A program made the position numbers and the translations under genes. Below are positions 1 to 5,100 of a stretch of 5,158 nt of DNA, one piece after another; position 1 is the first letter of the stretch, and every line of letters starts with the position of its first letter. The stretch is taken from contig JASLDA010000056.1 of the NCBI GenBank assembly GCA_030151745.1, positions 1 to 5,158 of the forward strand. The letters run 5' to 3'. Below the pieces are notes generated by a model. That model was not told where the DNA came from and ran no database searches. It worked only from the letters and a program-made list of their open reading frames with translations. This DNA comes from Chitinophagaceae bacterium (lineage in GTDB: Bacteria; Bacteroidota; Bacteroidia; Chitinophagales; Chitinophagaceae).

Positions 1-420
1 GTTGTAAGCGTCGATCTCGCTGGAGATCTGCGCCCTGTCGCGCCCCTCGGCAAAGGGCGTGACGCCCCAGTCGGGAATGGAGACCACGACCACGTGCCTG
101 GCATGCCCGTTCGCAAATAGGATCGCCTGGTTCAGCAGGGAACTGAACTCCTCCTTGTAGTTGTCCAGGGAGCGGCCCCGGTACTGGTTGTTGACGCCGA
201 TCAGCAAAGTCACCACCGAAAAGCTCTGGTGCAGCTGGCGCTCGCGGATCGCGGCGGCCAGCTCATCCGTGGTCCAGCCGGTAACGGCAATGATCACAGG
301 ATCGGCCATCCCGATACCGGCTTCACGCAGCCGGGCGACCGTGGCGTTTGGAAAGTTCTCCTTCGCGGGAACGCTTTCTCCGATGGTATATGAATCGCCG
401 AGGGCGAGGTATGTGTGCAT
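1..420 (-). CDS. SGNH/GDSL-family hydrolase (C-terminus cut by window edge)
   Basis: The 140 visible residues start MHTYLALGDSYTIGE. The GDSY block places the nucleophilic serine at residue 10 (block I). A glycine at about residue 48 (VTGWTTDEL) fits block II, and IGVNNQY with G75 and N77 fits the block III oxyanion-hole motif. The block V DxxH, carrying the catalytic Asp and His, would lie in the missing C-terminal part; family members of this size usually run to about 200 residues. Such enzymes hydrolyse esters, and the natural substrate cannot be told from sequence. There is no signal peptide, so a cytoplasmic location is inferred. The ATG at 420-418 is the only plausible start, because the in-frame codons between it and the dehydrogenase stop at 477-475 contain no ATG, GTG or TTG. 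The 54-base gap on the same strand suggests co-transcription with the dehydrogenase. No Shine-Dalgarno is seen. Confidence 0.85.
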   Translation of the reverse strand, partial: MHTYLALGDSYTIGESVPAKENFPNATVARLREAGIGMADPVIIAVTGWTTDELAAAIRERQLHQSFSVVTLLIGVNNQYRGRSLDNYKEEFSSLLNQAILFANGHARHVVVVSIPDWGVTPFAEGRDRAQISSEIDAYN

Positions 421-474
421 GGCTGCAAACTTAACTGGAACGCGGAAAGGAGCGAGGTTCCGCCAGGAACCGGG

Positions 475-1848
475 TCATTGCACAAATACCGTCTTGATAT
501 TCGTGAACTCGCGGATGCCGAAGCTGCCCAACTCCCGGCCATAGCCGCTTTTCTTGGCGCCGCCGAAAGGAAGCCTGGGATCGGAATGCACCTGCGCGTT
601 CACGAAGCAGCTGCCGGCCTGCAGCTCCGTCGCCGCAAGCATTTCGGCGCGCCGGCGGTCTTTCGAGAATATTGCAGCGCCGAGCCCGTAGATACTGTCG
701 TTCGCCTTTTTGATAGCATCCTTCTCATCCCTGGCTTCGATGATCGCCGCGACCGGGCCGAACATCTCCTCGTCGTATGCCGGCATGCCCCGCTTCACAT
801 TCGTCAGGATGGACGGGGGGTAGAATGCGCCGGGGCCTTCGGGGATCCTGCCGCCGCAAAGCAGCTTCGCCCCGGCCGCTATCGAGGCCTCGACCTGCTT
901 GTGCAGCTCGTCCCGCAGATCCAGCCGGGCCATCGGGCCGATGCGCATGCTCTTGTCCATGGGATCTCCACCCCACTTCGCCGCTTCGAAAGCTTCCTTC
1001 ATGCGCTGCTCGAACTCCTTGCGCAGGCTCTTCACCACGATGAAGCGCTTGCCCGCGACACAGCTCTGGCCGCTGTTTACCAGCCGGGCTTCCACGCAGA
1101 CCCTAACGGCCAGGTCAAGGTCCGCATCCTCGAGGATGACATAGGGATCGGAGCCGCCCAGCTCCAGCACCTGCTTCTTGATCACGCGGCCCGCCGCCTC
1201 GGCGATCTTGCTGCCGGCATTGGTGCTGCCGGTGAATGTCACCGCCTTCACCGCGTCGTTTTCGATCAGAGCGGCGACCTCCGAGGAGGGCAGCAGCAAT
1301 GTCTGGAAAAGCCCCTTCGGGGCGCCGGCGTTCCGGAATACCTGCTCGATGGCCAGGGCGCAGCCGCTGACATTGGACGCATGCTTCAATACCATCGTAT
1401 TACCGGCCATCACGATCGGGGCTGCGCAGCGGAATACCTGCCAATAGGGAAAATTCCAGGGCATCACGGCCAGCACCGTTCCCAGCGGCTGGTAGCTTAC
1501 ATAGCTCTTGCGGGCATCGGTTTCGACGACTTCGTTCGCCAGCATCCGGCCGCCCTCCTTCGCATAGAAATCGAAGGTCTTCGCGCATTTGCCCACCTCG
1601 TCGAAGGCCTGCTGGAACGGCTTTCCCATTTCGCGCACGGCCAGTTCCGCCAGGCGCTGCTGCTCCCTGCGCAGCTCTCTGGCAACGGCCTTCAGCACCT
1701 GCGCGCGGTCCCGGAACGATGTCGTTCGCCAGTCTTCAAAACGCTTCACGGAGACCGCCAGGGCCTTTTCGACCTGCTCGGGCGTGGTTGCGGGATACGT
1801 GGCGATGATTTCGCCGGTAGCGGGATTGACGGATTTGAAATCGGACAT
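475..1848 (-). CDS. sad: NAD(P)-dependent succinate-semialdehyde dehydrogenase, Sad/YneI type
   Basis: This 457-residue protein is a complete aldehyde dehydrogenase of normal family length. It oxidises an aldehyde, most likely succinate semialdehyde to succinate, with NAD(P)+ in the cytoplasm, as in 4-aminobutyrate breakdown. The visible signature residues are PWNFP with N132 (oxyanion site), K155 in VLKHA (cofactor binding), the glycine-rich turn GSTNAG at 207-212, the general base E229 in LELGGSDP, the catalytic C263 in GQSCVAGKRF, and EMFGPVAA from 361. From memory, the stretches around LGTVLAVMPWNFPYWQV, LELGGSDPYVIL, GPMARLDLRDELHKQVE and FGGAKKSGYGREL resemble E. coli Sad (YneI) more than GabD; this was not computed. 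The start MSDFKSVNPATGE is the usual family start. The gene is divergent from the phosphohexomutase and 54 bases upstream of the SGNH hydrolase. Other aldehyde substrates are possible. Confidence 0.93.
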   Translation of the reverse strand: MSDFKSVNPATGEIIATYPATTPEQVEKALAVSVKRFEDWRTTSFRDRAQVLKAVARELRREQQRLAELAVREMGKPFQQAFDEVGKCAKTFDFYAKEGGRMLANEVVETDARKSYVSYQPLGTVLAVMPWNFPYWQVFRCAAPIVMAGNTMVLKHASNVSGCALAIEQVFRNAGAPKGLFQTLLLPSSEVAALIENDAVKAVTFTGSTNAGSKIAEAAGRVIKKQVLELGGSDPYVILEDADLDLAVRVCVEARLVNSGQSCVAGKRFIVVKSLRKEFEQRMKEAFEAAKWGGDPMDKSMRIGPMARLDLRDELHKQVEASIAAGAKLLCGGRIPEGPGAFYPPSILTNVKRGMPAYDEEMFGPVAAIIEARDEKDAIKKANDSIYGLGAAIFSKDRRRAEMLAATELQAGSCFVNAQVHSDPRLPFGGAKKSGYGRELGSFGIREFTNIKTVFVQ

Positions 1849-1897
1849 GGGGTAGATCTTGATGCGGAACGTACCGCGAGGCGAAGGTGGGGTTTCC

Positions 1898-1905
1898 TAC
1901 ATTTG
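1898..1905 (+). promoter_or_regulatory. Probable -7 promoter element (TACATTTG) for the phosphohexomutase
   Basis: TACATTTG matches the Bacteroidota -7 consensus TAnnTTTG exactly. Transcription would begin near 1910, about 40 bases before the ATG at 1953. No convincing -33 TTTG is seen at the expected distance, so support rests on one element only. If correct, the upstream GTG at 1887 would lie outside the transcript, which favours the ATG start. Confidence 0.45.
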
Positions 1906-1952
1906 TCCGCGTTCAATCCCTCAAATCTTCACAGCTTTTTAAAACCCGCTTC

Positions 1953-3359
1953 ATGGCGCCCGACAAGATCAAATTCGGTACGGATGGATGGCGAGCTATC
2001 GTCGCACAGGATTTTACAGTTTACAACGTAGCCCGAGTAGCTGCCGCCCAGGCCAAATGGCTGCTGCAGCAAAAGAGCTCGCCCCGGGTGGTGGTCGGCC
2101 ACGACTGCCGCTTCGGAGGCCGCATGTTTGCCGAGACCGTGGCGGGGGTGCTCTGCGAGGCCGGCATCGAAGTACTGATCGCCGACGGCTTCGTCAGCAC
2201 CCCGATGGTCTCCCTGGGCGTACTGACCCACGGCGCCGACCAGGGAGTGGTCATCACGGCCTCCCATAATCCGCCCTCCTACAACGGCTACAAGCTGAAA
2301 GGGGCGCACGGGGGCCCTTCCAATCCCGAGGATATAGCCGCGGTGGAAGCGCTCATCCAGGACGAAGTGACGATCCCGGTCAAGCCGTTGAGCGAATGGG
2401 AAAGCGCCGGCAGGCTCAGGTGGATCGACCTGGAGCGCGAGTATCTCGAGTATCTCAAGACCAAGTTCGACTTCGGTAAGCTGAACGACTCGCCCTTCAA
2501 GCTCGCCTATGACGCGATGTACGGCGCAGGCCAGAACGTGATCCGCCAGCTGCTGCCGAACGCGGTGCTGCTGCATTGCGATTACAACCCGGGCTTCATG
2601 GGCCAGGCCCCGGAGCCGCTGGATAAGAACCTGCAGGAGCTCTCCAATACCATCAGGCACACTCCGGAGCTCAAGCTGGGCCTGGCTACGGACGGGGACG
2701 CGGACCGCATCGGCCTCTATGACGAGGACGGCAATTTCGTGGACGCGCACCATATCATCCTGCTGCTGATCCACTACCTGCACAAATACAAGGGCATGAG
2801 CGGAAAGGTCGCCATCGCGTTCTCCGTCACCGACCGCGTCAAGCGCATGTGCGAGGCCTACGGCCTGCCGGTGGAGGTGACCCCGATCGGCTTCAAGTAC
2901 ATCTCCACCATCATGACGAAGGAAGACGTGCTGGCAGGCGGCGAGGAAAGCGGCGGCATCGCCGTAAAGGGACATATCCCCGAGCGGGACGGCATCTACG
3001 ACGGCCTGGTGCTGTACGAGTTCATGACCGAGACCGGCAAGACCCTGAGGGAGCTGATCGCCGAGGTGTACGAAGTGGTAGGTCCCTTCGTGTACGAGCG
3101 TGCCGACCTGCACATCGAGAACGGCAAGAAGGAGCATATCATCAAAACCGCGCTGGCCGACGGCTACGGGGAATTCGGCAAATACGCCTTCGACCGCACC
3201 GAAGACATCGACGGCAAGAAATATCACCTGAAGAACGGCGGCTGGATGATGCTCCGCGCTTCCGGGACCGAGCCCCTGCTGCGGATCTATGCGGAAGGCA
3301 ACAGCAAGGAAGAGACGCTGGACATCCTGGAAGAAGTGAAGAAAGCAGTCGGGGTTTAG
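1953..3359 (+). CDS. Phosphoglucomutase/phosphomannomutase (alpha-D-phosphohexomutase)
   Basis: This 468-residue enzyme interconverts hexose 1- and 6-phosphates through a bisphosphate intermediate, linking glycolysis to nucleotide-sugar, polysaccharide and glycogen synthesis in the cytoplasm. All four active-site loops are present: TASHNPP with phosphoserine S104; the magnesium loop DGDADR at 247-252; the sugar-specificity loop GGEESGG at 329-335; and the phosphate-binding loop RASGTEP at 435-441. GEESGG points to phosphoglucomutase rather than GlmM-type phosphoglucosamine mutase, although dual glucose/mannose specificity cannot be excluded. I chose the ATG at 1953 (MAPDKIKFGTDGW) because family members begin just before the FGTDGWR motif. 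The longer reading from GTG 1887 adds 22 residues unlike the family and would start upstream of the likely transcription start. A hairpin follows the stop. Confidence 0.95.
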   Translation: MAPDKIKFGTDGWRAIVAQDFTVYNVARVAAAQAKWLLQQKSSPRVVVGHDCRFGGRMFAETVAGVLCEAGIEVLIADGFVSTPMVSLGVLTHGADQGVVITASHNPPSYNGYKLKGAHGGPSNPEDIAAVEALIQDEVTIPVKPLSEWESAGRLRWIDLEREYLEYLKTKFDFGKLNDSPFKLAYDAMYGAGQNVIRQLLPNAVLLHCDYNPGFMGQAPEPLDKNLQELSNTIRHTPELKLGLATDGDADRIGLYDEDGNFVDAHHIILLLIHYLHKYKGMSGKVAIAFSVTDRVKRMCEAYGLPVEVTPIGFKYISTIMTKEDVLAGGEESGGIAVKGHIPERDGIYDGLVLYEFMTETGKTLRELIAEVYEVVGPFVYERADLHIENGKKEHIIKTALADGYGEFGKYAFDRTEDIDGKKYHLKNGGWMMLRASGTEPLLRIYAEGNSKEETLDILEEVKKAVGV

Positions 3360-3363
3360 AATT

Positions 3364-3385
3364 TAAGATCTGAGATTTCAGATTG
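3364..3385 (+). repeat. Inverted repeat copy R1
   Basis: This 22-base AT-rich stretch, beginning TAAGATCT and ending TTTCAGATTG, recurs as its reverse complement at 4328-4349 with one mismatch (G3372 against A on the opposite strand). It lies directly after the phosphohexomutase stop and runs into TGTAGATTGG (3384-3393), which is repeated exactly at 3911-3920. The copies suggest a dispersed intergenic repeat family. Whether it is mobile is unknown. Confidence 0.6.
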
Positions 3386-3388
3386 TAG

Positions 3389-3422
3389 ATTGGGTTGCAT
3401 CCGTATTGGGATGCAGCCCAAT
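3389..3422. terminator. Hairpin between convergent genes, probable bidirectional terminator
   Basis: A 14-base arm at 3389-3402 (ATTGGGTTGCATCC) pairs with 3409-3422 (GGATGCAGCCCAAT) around a 6-base loop, with a single G-T wobble. It sits between the phosphohexomutase stop and the small minus-strand ORF, which converge on it. The downstream plus strand is moderately T-rich (TTTCATTTC) but lacks a long T run, so Rho-independent termination is likely rather than certain. Confidence 0.6.
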
Positions 3423-3473
3423 TTCATTTCAGGGCACCGCTTAGTGTTAAGAGATGGAAGCTCCCGGCGGCAT

Positions 3474-3716
3474 TCACTCCGCCCCCGGATTCACGATCCG
3501 CGAAATGCGGGTGTACATACTCTCGCGCAGCTCCTCGGGCGCGAGGGCTTTTTGCCGGGGCTCCTCCGGCATCGCAGCGGCTTCCGCTTCCAGGATCCCG
3601 GGCTTCGCGAAGGCATGCAGGAAGACATACATCGATTCAAGCTGCTCATCCGTTAAAGCCGGCAGCCAGCTCCCTATGGCGAGCTCGAGCTGCTCCCGTG
3701 ATAGCGACGTAGTCAT
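3474..3716 (-). CDS. Small uncharacterised protein, 80 residues
   Basis: I do not recognise this protein. It runs from ATG at 3716-3714 to TGA at 3476-3474. It is acidic and looks mostly helical: an N-terminal segment MTTSLSREQLELAIGSWLPA is followed by LTDEQLESMYVFLHAFAKPG, an Ala/Glu/Pro-rich middle, and a last helix LAPEELRESMYTRISRIV. There is no signal peptide, membrane segment or cysteine. A coding reading is favoured by a sensible amphipathic pattern, a start just inside the AT-rich intergenic region shared with the SRP RNA promoter, and an end about 50 bases from the shared hairpin. Plus-strand ORFs over the same bases give Arg/Pro/Ser-rich translations typical of shadows. A sequence resembling a -7 element with one mismatch (TAACTTCG on the minus strand, 3730-3723) lies just before the ATG and could give an almost leaderless message. 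Confidence 0.55.
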   Translation of the reverse strand: MTTSLSREQLELAIGSWLPALTDEQLESMYVFLHAFAKPGILEAEAAAMPEEPRQKALAPEELRESMYTRISRIVNPGAE

Positions 3717-3753
3717 GAAAACGAAGTTAATATTTGAAAGCTGAGAAAATTGC

Positions 3754-3783
3754 TTGTTCGGACGGATCGATCCCCTATCTTTG
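3754..3783 (+). promoter_or_regulatory. Bacteroidota-type promoter of the SRP RNA
   Basis: TTG at 3754-3756 (within CTTG), a 19-base spacer, and TATCTTTG at 3776-3783 match the known Bacteroidota pattern TTTG-N19-21-TAnnTTTG. The implied start, about five bases after the -7 box, falls on the first base pair of the SRP RNA stem (3788). Promoter and RNA end therefore support each other. Confidence 0.75.
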
Positions 3784-3787
3784 CAGC

Positions 3788-3880
3788 GGCAAGCCTTATA
3801 CGGCCAGCTCCTACTAATCCCCCAGGGCAGGAATGCAGCAAGGGCGTGTGGTTGTAGCGGCGCGATGTAAGTAGCTTGCC
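3788..3880 (+). ncRNA. ffs: Small signal recognition particle RNA (4.5S-like)
   Basis: This RNA forms the bacterial SRP with Ffh and helps deliver nascent membrane and secreted proteins to the FtsY receptor. The domain IV core is plain: GCA-GGAA-TGC (3828-3837) is a hairpin with a GGAA tetraloop, flanked by the symmetric internal loop 5' CAGG (3823-3827 area) and 3' AGCA (3837-3841 area), then closed by CCC/GGG. The ends pair perfectly, GGCAAGC (3788-3794) with GCTTGCC (3874-3880), followed inward by CTTATA pairing with TGTAAG and by CTAC (3811-3814) with GTAG (3854-3857). The total of about 93 bases fits the short form without an Alu domain. A promoter lies immediately upstream and a T run immediately downstream. 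The exact 5' and 3' ends are inferred from the pairing. Confidence 0.9.
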
Positions 3881-3892
3881 ATTTTTTATTTT
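3874..3892 (+). terminator. T-run end of the SRP RNA
   Basis: The closing strand of the SRP RNA stem (GCTTGCC) is followed at once by ATTTTTTATTTT. The long terminal helix of the RNA itself can thus serve as the terminator stem, an arrangement common for this gene. Confidence 0.7.
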
Positions 3893-3920
3893 AGATTGTA
3901 GAACGAAGAATGTAGATTGG
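3889..3920 (+). repeat. Repeat copy R2, upstream of the four-helix-bundle gene
   Basis: TTTTAGATTGTAGA (3889-3902) agrees with TTTCAGATTGTAGA at 3376-3389 in 13 of 14 bases, and TGTAGATTGG (3911-3920) is identical to 3384-3393. The first ten bases also match the reverse complement of 4328-4337 in 9 of 10 positions. R2 and R3 therefore flank the four-helix-bundle gene in opposite orientation. A 7-base inverted repeat, GATTGGT (3915-3921) and ACCAATC (3935-3941), follows just before its start codon. Confidence 0.45.
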
Positions 3921-3945
3921 TGTTATCCTAATAAACCAATCCACT

Positions 3946-4343
3946 ATGAACTCATTTGATCTGCAGCAGCGATTGAAATCCTTCGCTATTCAATCTGTTT
4001 ATCTATTTAAATCACTTCCAAAAACAGAAGAAGCGAAAATAATAGGCAAGCAATTTCTCAGATCCGCGCTTTCATCCGCTGCCAACTACCGCGCAGCATG
4101 CAAGGCCCAAAGTAAAAAGGTTTTTGTATCCAAGCTCTCTATCGCATTTGAAGAAAGCGATGAATCCGTATTCTGGCTGGAAATCCTGGAACAATCCACG
4201 ATGCTGAACAGAAAACCACGATGCTGAACAGACTTGAACTTTCAGAAATCCTCAACGAATCCCGTCAACTTGCTGCCATTCTCGGCGCTTCCCGCAAAAC
4301 GGCAGCAGGTTCCCAATCCAAATATTCAATCTGAAATCTTAGA
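3946..4343 (+). pseudogene. Four-helix-bundle protein (S23/23S rRNA intervening-sequence family), frameshifted
   Basis: The ORF from ATG 3946 reads MNSFDLQQRLKSFAIQSVYL and continues through QFLRSALSSAANYRAACKAQ, SKKVFVSKLSIAFEE and ESVFWLEILEQ, the typical helix pattern of the S23/IVP family. It stops early at 4225-4227 after 93 residues. A 20-base tandem duplication (4196-4215 and 4216-4235) shifts the frame. Skipping one copy joins LEQSTMLNR to LELSEILNESRQLAAILGAS and RKTAAGSQSKIFNLKS, ending at TAG 4341-4343. This restores 125 residues with the missing last helix, close to family length. The family is known from insertions in 23S rRNA genes and from Avd of diversity-generating retroelements; the role of stand-alone copies is largely unknown. 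Its base composition is more AT-rich than that of its neighbours, and it is flanked by repeats, which hints at acquisition. A shortened or two-piece product is still possible. Confidence 0.8.
4196..4235 (+). repeat. 20-base tandem duplication causing the frameshift
   Basis: CCACGATGCTGAACAGA occurs at 4196-4212 and again at 4216-4232, so the period is 20. The last three bases of each unit differ (AAA against CTT). Because 20 is not a multiple of three, the extra unit moves the four-helix-bundle gene out of frame. Removing exactly one unit restores the conserved C-terminal helix. Confidence 0.9.
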
Positions 4344-4349
4344 TCTTAC
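4328..4349 (-). repeat. Inverted repeat copy R3
   Basis: This is the reverse complement of 3364-3385 with one mismatch in 22. It overlaps the end of the reconstructed four-helix-bundle frame, encoding most of its NLKS tail and the TAG stop, and reaches within six bases of the transaldolase start codon. Confidence 0.6.
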
Positions 4350-4355
4350 ATCCGA

Positions 4356-5009
4356 ATGAAATTCTTTATCGACACCGCCAATCTCGACCAGATCCGCGAA
4401 GCGCATGAAATGGGTATCCTGGACGGCGTGACTACCAATCCCTCGCTGATGGCCAAGGAAGGCATCCGCGGCGCCGAAGCCATCGCGCAGCACTACCGCA
4501 CCATCTGCGAGATCGTAGACGGACCGGTTTCCGCCGAAGTACTGGGCACCTCGTTCGAGGGCATCGTCGAAGAGGGCAAGAAGCTGGCGGCCATCCACGA
4601 GAACATCATCGTGAAGGTGCCGATGATCAAGGATGGCATCAAGGCGATCAAGTGGTTTACCGACAACGGCATCCGCACCAACTGCACCCTGGTGTTCTCC
4701 GCAGGCCAGGCGATCCTCGCGGCCAAGGCGGGCGCATCCTTCGTGTCCCCGTTCATCGGCCGTATCGACGACAGCAACTGGGACGGCATCGACCTGATCA
4801 GCCAGATCGTGAACATCTACAACACGCAGGGCTTCATGACCGAGGTGCTCGCCGCCTCCATCCGCACCCCGCTCCATATCGTGAAATGCGCTGAAGCCGG
4901 CGCGGACGTGATCACCGGCCCGCTCTCCTCCATCAGCGGCCTGCTCAAGCACCCGCTCACGGACCTGGGCCTGGCCCAGTTCCTGAAGGACGCGGAGGCG
5001 ATGCAGTGA
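4356..5009 (+). CDS. Transaldolase, short TalC/FSA-like subfamily
   Basis: This complete 217-residue (beta/alpha)8 enzyme moves a dihydroxyacetone unit between sugar phosphates (sedoheptulose 7-phosphate and glyceraldehyde 3-phosphate to erythrose 4-phosphate and fructose 6-phosphate), in the cytosolic non-oxidative pentose phosphate pathway. It shows FIDTA with D6, TTNPS at 26-30, the Schiff-base lysine K87 in IIVKVP, NCTLVFSAGQA from 109, SPFIGRIDD from 131 and LAASIRTP from 165. The residue equivalent to Gln59 of E. coli FSA is glutamate (E61, SAEVLGTS), and that equivalent to Tyr131 is phenylalanine (F133). Both are the transaldolase state, so I prefer transaldolase over fructose-6-phosphate aldolase, the name often given to this length class. 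The start MKFFIDTANL is standard, with no Shine-Dalgarno. It begins 12 bases after the reconstructed end of the four-helix-bundle gene, with no terminator between, and ends at a strong terminator. Confidence 0.94.
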   Translation: MKFFIDTANLDQIREAHEMGILDGVTTNPSLMAKEGIRGAEAIAQHYRTICEIVDGPVSAEVLGTSFEGIVEEGKKLAAIHENIIVKVPMIKDGIKAIKWFTDNGIRTNCTLVFSAGQAILAAKAGASFVSPFIGRIDDSNWDGIDLISQIVNIYNTQGFMTEVLAASIRTPLHIVKCAEAGADVITGPLSSISGLLKHPLTDLGLAQFLKDAEAMQ

Positions 5010-5055
5010 GGTGGTTGAATGGCTGAATCGATTGCATAGACAGCCCACCCGAATA

Positions 5056-5091
5056 AATAAAAGAGACGCACTTCGGTGCGTCTCTTTTATT
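5056..5091. terminator. Strong hairpin terminator after the transaldolase
   Basis: A perfect 16-base stem (5056-5071 with 5076-5091) carries the stable TTCG tetraloop (5072-5075). The stem has a GC core, GAGACGCAC, and an A-rich 5' flank with a T-rich 3' flank (CTCTTTTATT). The A and T tracts make it work from both sides, which fits a convergent gene to the right. Confidence 0.93.
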
Positions 5092-5100
5092 ATATATCAA

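Noticed and set aside
1887..1952. GTG-initiated 22-residue extension of the phosphohexomutase
   Set aside because: The residues MGFPTFVRVQSLKSSQLFKT have no family counterpart and would start upstream of the likely transcription start near 1910. The ATG at 1953 gives the normal N-terminus.
415..2031. A 538-residue plus-strand ORF opposite the dehydrogenase
   Set aside because: The minus strand encodes a complete aldehyde dehydrogenase with all catalytic motifs. The plus-strand reading is a by-product of high GC third positions and shows no recognisable domain.
1929..3227. A 432-residue minus-strand ORF opposite the phosphohexomutase
   Set aside because: The plus strand carries every active-site loop of the enzyme. 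The antisense reading is rich in Val, His, Gln and Ala without motifs.
3395..3712. Plus-strand ORFs over the small minus-strand gene
   Set aside because: Their translations are rich in Arg, Pro, Ser and Ala, as expected for shadows, and the minus-strand reading looks more protein-like.
3889..3920. A promoter for the four-helix-bundle gene and transaldolase, using TAGATTGG as a -7 box
   Set aside because: It has one mismatch to TAnnTTTG and only a poly-T stretch at the -33 position. The signal is too weak to list, though some promoter is expected in this gap.
3364..3920. CRISPR-like array from the AGATTG repeats
   Set aside because: The copies differ in length and orientation and are unevenly spaced, with genes between them and no cas genes.
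4210..4220. Programmed frameshift at the AAAA stretch in the duplication
   Set aside because: There is no proper slippery heptamer or downstream structure, and a simple 20-base duplication explains the frame change fully.
4326..5048. A 240-residue minus-strand ORF opposite the transaldolase
   Set aside because: It mirrors a well-supported gene and runs through the repeat and the intergenic sequence; its composition is that of a shadow frame.
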